In this document: positions 35,412 to 47,761 of the stretch, one piece after another
Layout: every line of letters begins with the position of its first letter
Position numbering within the stretch: the stretch's first letter is position 1
Assembly: GCA_004794655.1 (NCBI GenBank)
Contig: SMMW01000087.1
Location: forward strand, 1,780,501-1,844,500
Direction: 5' to 3'
Source of the DNA: Marisa cornuarietis
Lineage: Eukaryota; Mollusca; Gastropoda; Architaenioglossa; Ampullariidae
DNA: 64,000 nt
Notes under the pieces: generated by a model
What the model was told of the DNA's origin: nothing
The model's database searches: none
The model's input: only the letters and a program-made list of their open reading frames with translations
Translations under genes and position numbers: made by a program

Positions 35412-35944
35412 TGTAGATTCCTAGATTAAACAAAGGAAAATATGGGTTCGTATTTGTTGCTCGCATCACAAACTGTTTACAGTCTAGTAGGTGTCGCCAT
35501 TGCACGGTTCCTCACAATTGCCGTTTGAGACGTTACGTTTTGCATGAATTAGTTCGTAGCACTGTGCGTCATGAGTGAGCTTTGTGCTAACGATCCTCGG
35601 TGAAACCAGAAACCACGTACAGTTGTGCTCCCATATCCCCTCATTCAGTATCCATCAACTTATTAGTTATTTAGGGTTTACCTCTGCGGAAAAAAGGAGG
35701 AAGAGTCCAATACTTCCATTCATACGCGTGCGTGCATGCGCTAGAAAATGATAATATGTAATAAATCCACAATATAATGTACAGCACACCTCATTATTTA
35801 TTTAATCTTGATAATGTCTTTATGTGCGAACTTTATCAATTAAACTTTTCCTTATTTATGCATGTTACACAATTATCACTTTATTTGTAGTGTTCGGTAT
35901 TATCCTCCGTTCACCTAACCACGGTAGGACTTGTGATGAGGGGG

Positions 35945-36062
35945 CACGATTGAATTTATTAAAGGCTAACCCGAGTGCTTAGCAAAAATTGCTGGATACA
36001 GAGCATAAAGTATCACTGAAACATATTCCGGTGGTATTTTATGACGAAGAGGCACGAGAAAT
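35945..36062 (+). mobile_element. Displaced fragment of the THAP-bearing repeat
   Basis: This matches 50925-51030 of the fuller element (AGCAAAAATTGCTGG, then CATATTCCGGTGGTATTTTA). Copy A lacks exactly this block after its end at 34531. Both break at the word ATTAAT, which suggests that 34532-36062 was inverted relative to the ancestral order. Confidence 0.55.
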
Positions 36063-36316
36063 ATTATATTAATGTCACTTTGTACTGAACTTTTTGCCTG
36101 CGAAAACGAACGCTGTGATCCCTTGTTGTCTTTTCAATCTTTTCAGTATTTCAGTAAACAAATAAATAAACAAACAAATAAATAGATAAACTTAAGACTT
36201 TCTTGAATGCAAAGAATTGAACTTCTGAGATTTGAAATTTAGTAGTCGCTGTGCACTCGACGCTTAGACTGTCGTGAACTCCGGGGAATGAGCACGAGAC
36301 GATGGTCAGAGGTTAC

Positions 36317-36406
36317 GATGATTTCAAAATGGTGGCAGCATTGAAGGTGCAGTCAGAGACGATAGAAAGAAGGCCGCCATCTTAATAGCGGGGCGTCGCC
36401 ATGTCG
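36317..36406 (-). repeat. 90-bp dispersed repeat, copy 2 (inverted)
   Basis: Reverse complement of 31384-31473, about 5 kb away, with only a few differences. Confidence 0.7.
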
Positions 36407-36409
36407 ATA

Positions 36410-39180
36410 CCTCTACCAACTCACTCCGACATTTATGTGTATGCCAACACTTACAAAAATTGCTAATAAACATTCACTTGACTCCGAGGCCCCAGCGTAC
36501 GTCCCCAAGAAAAACTCAAGGCAATTTAGTGCAATAAGAAAATTGTTAATTATCGAGAGTTGACAAATTAATCATAAACGATGCAATGCTGCAAATTCCA
36601 ACATTAGCTCGCTCTTTAGGTGTTCCGATATAATCCCTACTTCTAATCCAGATATCGTGAGTCACTACCTTAACTAACACACACACACCGCACTACACTC
36701 GACTGACACACACACACACACACACTGGCCACATCTCTACACACGACTGTATCTTTCCACGTGGAGGACCCTCCGATGTTCTTGATGTCCAGGAATTCGT
36801 TGCAGTGACGTCGTCTATCGTTGCTGCCTCTCCCACGAGCACTGAGACTTTGGCACCGCCACGTGCCACCACGTGTCTCTTCCTCAAGGCCGGACTGCGA
36901 TCAGGGCTTACCCCCGCCTAATGAGGGACCAACTTTTATCTACCAGCTTCTGCCTCTACTGTCTGCGACCAACAGCCACTGGTGATGAAGGGTTGTGCAC
37001 TCTGTGATAAGAGTGGGTCATAACGCACCTCTGAAGTCGGTTGTGCTGAAGTAGCCACGATTCCAGACTAACTCTCAACGGAGAATCTGAACACCCCTGA
37101 CCAGATCTCTGCTACAACCTTCTCCCTCGAGATCCTAGTGCGAAAGACCCCGATTCATCGACTGACACGATGTTAAATTAGAGAGAATAGATAATGAGAG
37201 GGTCAACTCCTTTGTGCTTACTTTCTTAAGAAAAGTATGGACGCAGTTGCGTCCCTTCGAAACTTGATGCTACGCGACAGTTGCTGCTATTAACCACTAA
37301 GACACAAAGTCGTCGCTAGCAGCGTTTATCTTCAGAGTGAATGCCTAGGTGTTTGTGATATGAAATTACTTTCATTTAGAACAGTTTTTTATGTCTTGTA
37401 TTCATGGGAATTGCTTAGATAAGGGGAGTTTGGGAGATGTATGACAGCTGACTATATTTAAAGAGGATAACGCTTATAAATTCAAACAGTAAATCCATTA
37501 GCACAAATTTGCATTTATTCAAAACCAATAAAATTCTAATTTATGAATATGAGAAGAGAAGCTAAACACAGACTTACACATGAATATAAACATGACACAA
37601 ACATGTTCACAATCAGAAGACTTGTTCACATGTTGAGACATATAGATCTTTGTTTACATATTTGACATACAAGCACGCAGCAATAAATTCTCACACAAAT
37701 TAATAATATTAGTAATAAACAGATCTATGTATATATCATATCCCTTATTGTAAGCACATTAGTGGACAATTTAAAGAAAACAGCGAGGGTTACTACGCGA
37801 CATACAGCAAGACTCAAAGGGACCATTTTTCTTCATATTTATGTACTTTAAATAAATATTTACAACATTTTCTTTCACACTGTTCTAAAGCAATTTTAAA
37901 GTACTTTGAAAGCCTAAAAATAAAGTAACTTCAATATTTTTCTATTTCGTTTTGTTCCTTTCTCAGAAAAGGACACAGAGCTATCGTTCAGAGAAAAATT
38001 AAGGCGAACATTGATAAATAGATTTATCACACTCCCTTTCAGATCACATGCATCAAGTGGACAACAGAGGTCAGTGCTCATTAGCTCTCCCCAAAGAAGT
38101 GGAATCAACTTAGATTTAACATTTTTCCCAGGAAGTAACTTTCAATATTTTTGCAACAGCACACTCTAAAATCTTAACTGTCTCACTCAGAATTTTACTT
38201 GGAATAAAGAGTCCACCAAACTGCTTGTTTATAAGAAACTTTTCTTATTCTGATCCTGTGAGAGATCCTGCAATAGTTGTTTTACATTGATCCCAAATCT
38301 TTCCCATTAACATTTTCACAAGATATCCTGAAATACAGCGCAACACATTTTCTTCTGCAGTGTGTATACATTTGTTTTTTGGTGGTGGTTGTAGACATGA
38401 AATGGCTAATTAAAGGGTCACTATAGTTATCATTATCAAAGTTATTGGAACCCCAGATAGCATTGAAACATTTTATAAATGCTTTATAAATGTTCTCACG
38501 AAATGTTTGAATAATGTTTGCAGAAAATGTTTTCGGTAATGTTTTTGTTGCCCATCTAAAAAATGTTTTAGTAATGTTTAGGCCTACATTCAAACTTTTT
38601 TAAACTTATTTTCTACCTTTTTAAGAAGGCATCAAGAAGTTCAAAGATCAACCAATCAGAGGCCTTGAAACATGGCCTCACGTTCTTGATGTGTATTTGG
38701 GGAGTGGAGTTCGCCTGCTATGATGTCATAGGGCGATCGCAAAAACTATTTTTTTAAATTTTTCACAGCAGGTGCCTCACGTTCTTGATGTTTATTAATA
38801 CGCGAGAAAGAAGTTCAGAAATCTTGCCAGAGTTCGTCTGCTATGAAGTTACCGCAATCGCAAAAAAAGTTAAAAATGTCAGTTTCCATGTACATGTCTT
38901 GCATCTATTCTTTTTCTTCACCATTTATAATGATAAAAAATAGTCGTGCAAGGCATTTGCAAACCTTTAACCTCTGCCAGTAGACCTCCTGTACGTATTT
39001 ACAGGATTTATATGACAGTTGTTACTCATTGATTGGTGTGCACCGTCATCATCATAAATCACAATCCCTTGGTACCAGTTGACAAATGATTTATGCTTGT
39101 TTACTGGTTCTGGTCATTGAGAACAACTAGATGGATGTTGTGGTTGACAAGGTTTGTCACTTAGGCCTGTTTTGAGCGTT
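36410..39180. other. Intergenic region, no supported gene
   Basis: The region contains a (CA)n pair (36679-36726), a tract of AATGTTT-type words (38455-38585), and two diverged direct copies of about 100 bp (38660-38760 and 38772-38880) sharing CCTCACGTTCTTGATGT and GTTCGYCTGCTATGA. No coding region was recognised. Confidence 0.5.
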
Positions 39181-39210
39181 GGTGAACAGGTCCTGTGTGG
39201 AACTACCAGT

Positions 39211-39830
39211 CAGTGCCGGTTCTACCTATTAGGCAAACTAGGCAGTTGCCTAGGGCGCAGACTGAGCGGGGGGGGGCGGAAAAAATGGCCTGCTCTTTTT
39301 TCTAAGATGAATAATTTTAGGGAAAAATATCATTTTCACAGAATGATATTAGCAGGACACCTTTCCTCTGCTTGTAGACTGACCACCACGCTAGTTTCTT
39401 AATACATGTATTACAGGAAAACCCCATTATCCCAGAGCATACCTACAGTGACCAGCTAACCAGCAGGGAAGTAGAGGGCGAATGGGGCGGCAGAGGGGCG
39501 GGAAAGGGCGGGGAAGGGCGATGAGAGGGGCGGCATTGGTGGATGGCAAAGGGGGTGGTGGCACAGCCATGGGGGGGGGGCTCAAAAATGGCCTGCTTTT
39601 GTTTTTAAGTGATGAAAAGTGTTAGGGAAAAAGATCATTTTCATATAATGACATTAGCAGGACACCTTTCTTCTGCTTGTAGGTTGACTTCACCACGCAA
39701 GTTGCTCAGTTCATGTATTACAGGAAAATCCCATCATTACAGGGTGCACTTGAAGTGACCAGCTAACCATTCAGGGAAGTAGGGGGCGGAGGTTAGACAG
39801 CAGAGGGATGGGAGAGGGGCCGGTTGGTGG
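39211..39830 (+). mobile_element. hAT-like MITE, two tandem diverged copies
   Basis: The first copy starts CAGTGCCGGTTCTACC, a typical hAT-like end, at 39211. The core (TGGCCTGCT..TTAGGGAAAAA.ATCATTTTC..AGCAGGACACCTTTC..CTGCTTGTAG) is repeated from 39588. Both copies also share a downstream CATGTATTACAGGAAAA..GACCAGCTAACCA..GGGAAGTAG.GGGCG segment. A third copy lies inverted at 43862-44046. Confidence 0.6.
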
Positions 39831-39839
39831 ATGGGGCCT

Positions 39840-42800
39840 GATCAAGGCGGACCTTTACAATGGATGGGACCACGTTCCACTGATGCCAGCCTCACCTTTC
39901 TCTCTTCTATCCTACTTTGAAAGACGTTCCACACTTATGCAGTGAAAACACTGCAGCTGAGATCAGGGACAATAACACTGACTTGAATTTGCTACGAGTT
40001 TCTTTTTGGTTATGACAACTGTTTTATGTTCAATATTTTTTACACTTACGAACTTTAAACCCAAAGGAACTTAGCTAATGTCACGATCGCGTTCTTACTT
40101 AATAAGAGTATTAAAGTCTTTAGCAGACAAACATCAAGGTAGAGTCACTTGAAGTTTATAGCATATCTATTTTTATTGTCAAATTTCAGATCAATTTATT
40201 TAATTCACTGTCACGAACCTGTTTTGCCCTTAGTGCTGTGTACAGCGGTGACACTGATGGCCTATAGTCTTGTACTTACTGTTGTGACTCATGGTCGTGA
40301 ATATTTAACTTTCTTATTAATCATTAAATTTCGGTTCGATTGCATGGTGTATTACACTTAATTTAGTTGTCAAATTGTAATGTTTATTTTTATTATCTAA
40401 GAGTGCGTCTGTCTGTCTACAGTTTGAACCGATAGCTTGTTGTTATGCTCCATTGACAGAATATTTGAAATTGGATATTAAGTGATAATGGGTACTAAGA
40501 CCTATAGTCTACATACTTCTCTTGTTTTCAACAAACCCTATGCTGGATACCAAGCAGTGTTGATCATTAGACTGTGTCTGGCCAGCTGCCTTGACACCAT
40601 GATTTACAACTTTGTATTGTTAGCGTCTAGAAGACTCTCCCTTGACGGACCTCGTACTGCCCCGCCCACCTGTCAGTGTGACTTTGGATGGGAACGTGAT
40701 AGTTTCAATCAGGGTGGTCTAGATGCTAGAAGCTGTGATAGCTTGAGTTTTAGACCACACAGCAAAGTAAGACCAGAGCAAGGTGCTACAGATTTCTTGT
40801 CTCCATCAGTGTACGCAGTCAGTCTCACTCCATAAAACCTTTTACACGAGTGTTTGAAATCCCCCTACTCATAAGTGTAGGTCTGATTTGGGAAGCATGC
40901 AAGTATCCATGTGTGTATGATGCACACCTGACATTGAAAAACAGACTACGTTTTGTTGACAAAAAGTAGTTATAAGTTATTAATCAAATCAGAGAGCAAA
41001 TTCTCGAAAAAGATTTAATTTTAATAAGCCATTCTTTGACACTTCTGGGTTCTAACACCTCTGGTCGTAATGAGTTTTTGAAGAAAACCACTTTTCCACT
41101 ATCTTTAAGCAGCAAACATGTAGTCAGTGCGGTTTTACTTGTTAGTTCGTCTGTAAGATGAGAAAGAAGAGAATGATTGAAAGCGCTTGCTGAGGTGCCA
41201 GGTGGAAAGTCCCAAAGGGTAGCGATAAATCTATCACAGTTAATGACCAGTCGGATCAGATTAGAAGACTGGACAAAGAAGGTGGTGCGATGTTACTTGA
41301 TACTTGTCCGTGAGACGAGAAAGAGAGAGGAGAGAAAGACTGATAAGACCTAAGTGGGGTGGCTTAGTGGAGAAGGGTAGAGATAAATCTTTACCACTTA
41401 AAGGAAGTCAGATCACATTAACAGGGCTGGACAACCAAGATCGGGGGAGGGGGAGGGAAAGGTAGTCTTAAATTTAAACTTAAAACCCACAGGATGTTGT
41501 AAAAACCTCACTTTACTGAGCGGCTGCAGACATCTCGTGCTGCTGTTTGCTGTGCATAATGGTCTGTTCGGGCGCTTGGCGCTATCATCCTTCCAAAGCA
41601 GAATCAGTAAAAGGTCTAATAGAAGATCTGAGAACTGAACTGTTCTATAAGACTATATTTGTGAACTGAACTGTTCTATAAGACTATATTTGTGAACTGG
41701 ATTTAGCCGTACAAGAGTGAACAGTGCATACTGTCCTACAGCCCCGACATCATGAGAGTTTGTAAAGATAGTTTGCATAATTTTTATACACTGTGATAGA
41801 GCTGTATAGGCCTATATTTTATTAACACGATTTGTCTCTTTCTTTACCTTCACTTTATTTTTTCAACCTTTGAATAGTCATATACATTGTTTTTGCCATG
41901 AGATAGCTTTAGTTGCTGACTTGACATAAAACAATTAACTAACTTCATTTTATTTCCTCATTTTTTATAATGCTTAATTTGTTTTTTTGGATGCAAAAGG
42001 TTGCGATAGTGGTGTTACAACTTTTTGCAAAACGTTTCATTGCACAAACGGGTTCCTTACAGCCTTATTATTATGGGGTTCCCCCCCCCTTCCATGTGCC
42101 TTAACACAGAGTGTCGTGCCAGGCAATGTGGCCAAAACACCAGATTGCACCACTTAACAGTTGTACGAAGTAATGAAATTATGAAAGTACAGCATTGCAG
42201 TCATAGCATAACACGGAAATTGTTGTATAACAAATGGAATGTGGAATTATCATTATTATATTATTGATTTTGGTGCCTGTGACTTTTGATGCACTTACAT
42301 GTTTCATACATCTCTTTCTCATTGATGAACACAACCAGTTTTTATTGTGTCTTCTAACCTTCTCTTCTTTTACCCATTTTAAGTCACTAATATAGTTCTC
42401 AGGTGCATTCTGTTATATAAGAGTGCAAAGCTTCATGTGCATAGGTGTTGTTTAATTTGAAATGGTTGACAAACTTTAAATGATTGATACACACAGTATT
42501 ATTTCCTGGCGCATATTTGCATATTTTAATATACAGTATTATACTTTGTAATTGTCTGATATTCATTTCAACTTTTTATTGTTTAACAAATTTTTTATAT
42601 TTTTTGTCACAGACTTCTAATGATACTTCATTATATCAGCTATTTTTATTCATTGTGATACTGAACTACATAAGATGACAATGACTATTGCTAATAAAAT
42701 AGATTAATGCCAGAAGCAACTTCACCTTTTTCCATCAAATATTTACTCTGTGATGGCTGTTCTAATGTCTTTGCAGATCTCTATTGTTCAATAGCAAATA

Positions 42801-42930
42801 AAATTGTTAAAAAGATAATGGTTGGGTCTGGTGCTCCTTTTTTGTCTATTGCACACATGCAGACATATCAATATTGCACACATACACACATATCAATGGT
42901 CAATGGCATATAATTTTTTCCATAAAAACA
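39840..42930. other. Intergenic region, no supported gene
   Basis: AT-rich sequence with short frames. It contains a 31-bp direct duplication at 41632-41698 (GAACTGAACTGTTCTATAAG core). The 117-aa frame at 40482-40835 shows no domain I recognise. Confidence 0.45.
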
Positions 42931-42939
42931 AAGTAATAA

Positions 42940-43846
42940 TACTAACTTTGTATACAGCACCCTATCCCACCAACAAAGGCAGGCTCAAGGCAATCACCTA
43001 CATGAAATCGCATAAGCACACACTTATCAGTAGGCATCAAATGTATCTTACAATGCTTGCCCATGATATGCTCCCTGCAGGTGTTGTCACTTCCCACCTT
43101 GGCATTGAGATCGCTGGTGATGAGCAACATATCATGGGCTCGGACGCTCTCCGTGGCTGCCTGGAGCTGATCGTAAAAAGCATCCTTGTCTTCTGCCTCG
43201 GAGTCTTCTGTTGGTGCATAGCAAACTACCACTGTCAGCTTGGTGTACTTTGAATGGAATCTTGCTCTCAGAAGCCTGGGTCCATAAGGCTTCCATTCCA
43301 CCAGTGTCTTTTCAGTTTTCCTATTGAGGAGTAGTGCTACTCCTTCAGAGTGTTGATCGTCTGATGTTCCTGAGAACAGGATAGTATGTCCTGATGCTAG
43401 TCTCCTTTTCCCCGGTCCATCTGACCTCGCTGACTCCCAGGATGTCCAAGTTGTACTTGTCAAACTCCTTGACTAGTTGGGGCAACCTGCCAGTCTGATA
43501 CAAGGTCTGGACGCTCCAGCACCCCACCCTCAACTTCTGCTTTGGCTTAAGTAAATCCACCATCGGGGCGCCAGCTCCCTCTTGGGTTTGACTGTCGTCC
43601 GTCATAAGTCCAGTTACCTGGTGTGTTTCATTACCTTCGCCATCCGTAATGAGTGCTCTAGTGTTGGTTTCCGTAAAGTGCATTTTTTAGATGGTGGGGT
43701 TGTTAGCCCTACCACAACCTAATTTACCTCTAGGTGAGGTGTCCACCTTAGTCGCCTCTTACGACATGCCTGGCTGGACAGCTGGGACCCTATTCTTACA
43801 ATGCTCACTAAGCAAGCATACCCTGGGGTCCCACGGGAACACATCC
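42940..43846 (-). pseudogene. Non-LTR retrotransposon 5' part: endonuclease fragment
   Basis: On the minus strand, a leader (TCGTAAGAGGCGACTAAGG, GGGCTAACAACCCCACC) precedes an apurinic-type endonuclease related to craniofacial-development-protein-2-like LINE proteins. Motifs are LRVGCWSVQTLYQTGRLPQL, LDILGVSEVRWTG (catalytic Glu), CYAPTEDSEAEDKDAFYDQL and DLNAKVGSDNT. A frame change near 43405 splits the reading. The match ends near 43000 and no reverse transcriptase follows, so the copy is broken and truncated at the 3' end. The reverse-transcriptase remnants at 56-59 kb look like the same family. Confidence 0.8.
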
Positions 43847-43861
43847 AGAGATGGTTCACAT

Positions 43862-44046
43862 TAAAAAAATAGTTTTGTGCGATTGCGTGCTGGTCAGTCT
43901 ACAAGCAGAGAATAGGTGTCCCGCTAATGTCAATCTGTGAAAATGATATTTTTCCCTAAAATTATTCATCTTAAAAAAAAAAACAGCAGGCCATTTTTGC
44001 GCCCTAGGCAACTCCCTTGTTCGCCTAATAGGTAGAACCGGCCCTG
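43862..44046 (-). mobile_element. hAT-like MITE, inverted copy
   Basis: On the minus strand it starts CAGGGCCGGTTCTACCTATT at 44046 and matches 39211-39380, including ATTTTAGGGAAAAATATCAT. It lies directly upstream of the LINE leader. Confidence 0.65.
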
Positions 44047-44143
44047 CTTCTAGCAGACGACTCTCAACCAGAAAGAATAATCTATTCTCTCTCTGTATCA
44101 ACTACAGTACACATCGTATATTGAGAATAAATACATAACTTAC

Positions 44144-44268
44144 CTTTCTTCGTCCTTCGGGAAGGTGTGGAAACGTTTCCCTTTCGAACTTAATTTAAAT
44201 CTCGCGTTTATTGCTGAACAAAATTGTCCACATTGCCTCACGCGGTCACCTTCGTTGGCTTGTGCCAT
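44144..44268 (-). CDS. THAP-domain protein, first exon (partial)
   Basis: A minus-strand exon starts at an ATG (44268) and ends at a GTAAGT donor after GAAAG, in phase 2, 41 codons long. It reads RQCGQFCSAIN, then GKRFHTFPKDEE. This is the classic N-terminal half of a THAP zinc finger: a Cys pair about four residues apart, then F-x-x-FPKD. The second half (Trp, C-x2-H, AVPT box) should lie in a downstream exon at lower coordinates, but that side is occupied by a MITE and a LINE and I found no match. The frame extends upstream of the ATG (to about 44346), so the start could be earlier. It may be a host THAP gene, a transposase-derived gene or a fragment. Confidence 0.5.
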
Positions 44269-44399
44269 GCTGCTTCTTAACATCCAGTTACGAAAGATAG
44301 CTCTAACCGACAAGTTTTCCCTTCGGTCTAGAGTTGACCCTCTCATTATCCATTCTTTCTGGTTGAATCCTTGAACCTGCGATTGTCATCTCTCGCGGT

Positions 44400-46090
44400 T
44401 GGCTAACCACACCATGCACACACTCACTGCCACTCCGTTACCTAGCTATGGCCAGTCACTAATTAGCTAGTACGTGATGGACAGGTAGTCACTGACTCTC
44501 GACGCACTAATTCTACGTACTACAACCAATTGCGCATCGACGCTAGCCTGAGACAACTACCGCCACCCAAGTCTCGGAAACATTCTTTACCCAAATGTTA
44601 GCTTACTTGCCTGCCACTTTCTAAAGAGTGACCAAGTCGTTAACTTGCCACCTGTCTAACCTACGCTGATGAATGTGCAGTGAGCGAGTCCTTTTCGGCA
44701 GTGTTTATGAACCTGACGGGCTCGGCTAACACGCAAGTCCGTTGCCGGTCTCCCTCCTTGAGCGATCTGACACCGGCCGTCCCTTCCTTCCGATGGACAA
44801 AAGGACGGGTCGCTCTTCAGCTATCGGATCTTTCCTGTGCGGGCCCGTTTGGCTGCGCGTCCGCGCGACTTGCCTGCAAAGCAAGAGTGCAGCACCAACA
44901 CTACAGACCTATCCTTGGTAATCATATGACATAGACTAGCCTCTCATTTTATCCGCCATGATTGCTTTTGTAAATACCCTTTTTGTGCAACAATGCAGCA
45001 TCGGATCCTGGGCTCGCTGTGCGCTATGTCCCCTTGTTGATGTTCCAGTGGGTGGAACATGTGTCAGACGACTTCACTGACAGCACCATGACTCGCTGTG
45101 GTATCATTATGTCTGTGTTTTTTTTTAATGAGAAATATGATCGTATGACCTTTCTTCCCCAGCCCCTCCATCAAACCCCAGAAGTGTTCGTTGAATTTGC
45201 ACAGCGAACATGGCACCCAGAGATAAATATCCGAAAAGGACAATTAAAAGCAATGCACGTCTTTTCAACTCTATGTGCTTAATCGACAAGTGGTCGTTAC
45301 TTTCAGGTGATTAAGAAGCCGGTGAGTGACATTAACAGGAAAGTAAGCTGCTAGGTGTCAGCCGCTTCCCTTCATTTTCTTCTTTCTCCTCGTGGGCATT
45401 GTATTTTCTTTTTAACTGTACAACCATCTGTCTCGTCGGTTCTCGTGCATTGAAGTGAGCAGCTGTCGCAAGCCCGACTGTAAGTAAATGATTATGGACA
45501 AGAACAATCGACTTGTTCTTATTCCCTTCGCGAAGGGTTAGTGACTGGCAGCATTTATCGGAGAAAATGCAGCGAGTTTAAGCATCGTTTCGCTCGGATT
45601 TGTCTGTTAATTTACACCCACTCGCCAGATTTCTGTCCAACGGGAGGTCCAGCGCTAGCGTGTTGCCTGCGCCATCGTCAGTACTTCTGGCGTTTCCTCC
45701 CTTTCCTATAATAAGCCTCAGGTACAGTTAGATTGACAAAGATCGGATTTCTCTGCATGCGCTTGTTAGTTATGTTTTCTGTGCTGCGGTTTTGTGTATC
45801 ATGAGACTTTAAAAACTTTCTTCAATATGCTACAATTTTCTTAGTGATTTTCTTGTTTTCAGAAAGGCTGTTTGCATATATTATATGTAGATATTAAATA
45901 TTCTGTTACTTTTTTTTCATTTGTAATTCTTATCTGTTAATTTAGAAAATGTTTCTCCATATTTATCCGGTAAAGAAAGAGTTTTAACGAGACGCGTTTT
46001 GGATGATGTTTTTAGTTTCCGATTAACCTGGTAAGGAGTGTCCGAACTGCTGCCTGATAAGATAAACTTTAGATGTATAGATACTTACTG
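44400..46090. other. Upstream intergenic region of the cystine-knot gene
   Basis: No supported gene. Frames at 44680-44934 and 44983-45282 lack domains. Confidence 0.45.
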
Positions 46091-46194
46091 TACGAATAAA
46101 ACATAAAAGGATGTTCCTGATGACGTCATTTCCGGTTGTCAAGCTTTGTTGATGCTCTCAGCTACTGTCTTATCTCCAGCAAACCATCGCCGCC
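46090..46194 (+). promoter_or_regulatory. Putative core promoter and 5' UTR of the cystine-knot gene
   Basis: A TATA-like ACATAAAAGG lies near 46101-46110, followed by a TGACGTCA (CRE-type) palindrome near 46120. The start codon at 46195 sits in strong context (GCCGCCATGC). The transcription start site is not shown by sequence alone. Confidence 0.4.
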
Positions 46195-47706
46195 ATGCGT
46201 GAGTACGCTCTGCTATTCCTGGTGTGTCTGGGCCACTGTTCTCAGGCAGCCCCAGTAGCCGATTATTATGAAAACTTCGTCAAGCCGTACTTTTCACTCA
46301 CGTCCTGTTTCACAAAGGTGAGAGTTGTTTGACTTAACATATTTTTAAGGCAGGATAAAACGTGTATTCTTTCTCTTTTTGTTTCGTGTCTAAAGCCTTG
46401 TCGTCATGCAATGAACGTTTAATGATTCTTCCAGCCCAGCCCTGCTAAAATTGTTGAAAGCTGTCTGTTTCAAAATATAATTTTCAAACGGTGACGTTTG
46501 TTAACGATTTGTTACTTTAACGTTTTTGGCTTATAAGCGTTAAAACGGGATTGCATAATGTCAGGAATAGCTCAACAACCTGAGTTATAATTTATTTATT
46601 TGGTGTGCAGCCACTGTGTGCACCCTTAGTCTATAAACAGCTGTTTAAGAAATGTTGAATATCCCTTACAGCTGTAAGGGACAACTTAGGTGAACTGTTT
46701 TGGTAAACAAAGAGGTCCTTGCCACGCCGAGTGCACGTGCATTTTTATTTCAAAGTCCAAATGGACGACATCGATTAAACCAGTCGGAAGATTGTTTTCC
46801 ATTCCGTTGGCAGCACAGTTCCATGTTAAGACGATAAATAACTCTGTTGTTGCAAGCGCCAGACGAAACTTGTTTAAAATATTTAGGATGCAAGGCCAGA
46901 AACTTAAACAAACCTACACTCACTCTTGCTGCTATAGGAACTAGATATTCATTAGCACGAGATTGAAGCTGTCCCATTAGCTGCAACCTTCAAGATGTAG
47001 AGAGTTATAACTGAGGTCAGTCCACGGAGCTTTTCACAAAAAAAAGATTAATCTTAAAAAATCGCCACGCATTTCTGTATTTCTGAAAAAAATGCTGTTA
47101 CATTTTACTATCCTTTTAGAAACTTTGAGTTTAATTTCTTGTTTGGCCTTGGCCAGGACCGCCGAAAGCCAGCACGGGTCCCGGGGCAGACGATCTTTCC
47201 GAGCCCCTTGCATCGATCATTAACTGTAATCGTTTATTATTTTGCAGTATATAAAGGATTTACAACACTGCATGAGATGAATATGTTACAGCTGTGTACA
47301 CGTGAGTGGTCAGGTCACACCCCTTCTATAGAAGAATGTCACTAGTGGACGTGTAAAACTCGACAGATTAAAGAACGGAAGACTAAAGACAAGACAAGGT
47401 TTATATCCTTCACCCTAATGCATGTGTGATGTCACAGTCGTCACAGACTCGGGTACAATTATTGTAGGTAGCAATAACTTTAGTAGTGGTTAAGACTACA
47501 CTTTATAGCGTTCTTTGAAGTCTATTTTTATTTATTTTTCCCTCGTGATGCATTTTCTTTTCGCTTTTTTTTAAAGAAAAAGAAAACGAACAAAAAATTA
47601 CTAAGGCCGGGCTCCCTCCACAACCGCACGTCCGGGTACACCCTCCATCCCTGTCCCTCCTCCTTGTCAGGACTGACCTGTGCTAACCTTTGCATGTCGT
47701 GTGTTT

Positions 47707-47761
<55 letters not shown>

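Noticed and set aside
31384..36406. Inverted 90-bp copies as terminal repeats of one 5-kb transposon
   Set aside because: The interval between contains unrelated repeats and part of the THAP element; no coding or target-duplication evidence links the ends.
32505..47200. Shared CCTTGGCCAGGAC word at 32.5 and 47.15 kb
   Set aside because: Similarity covers only about 25 bases; too short to call a repeat family.
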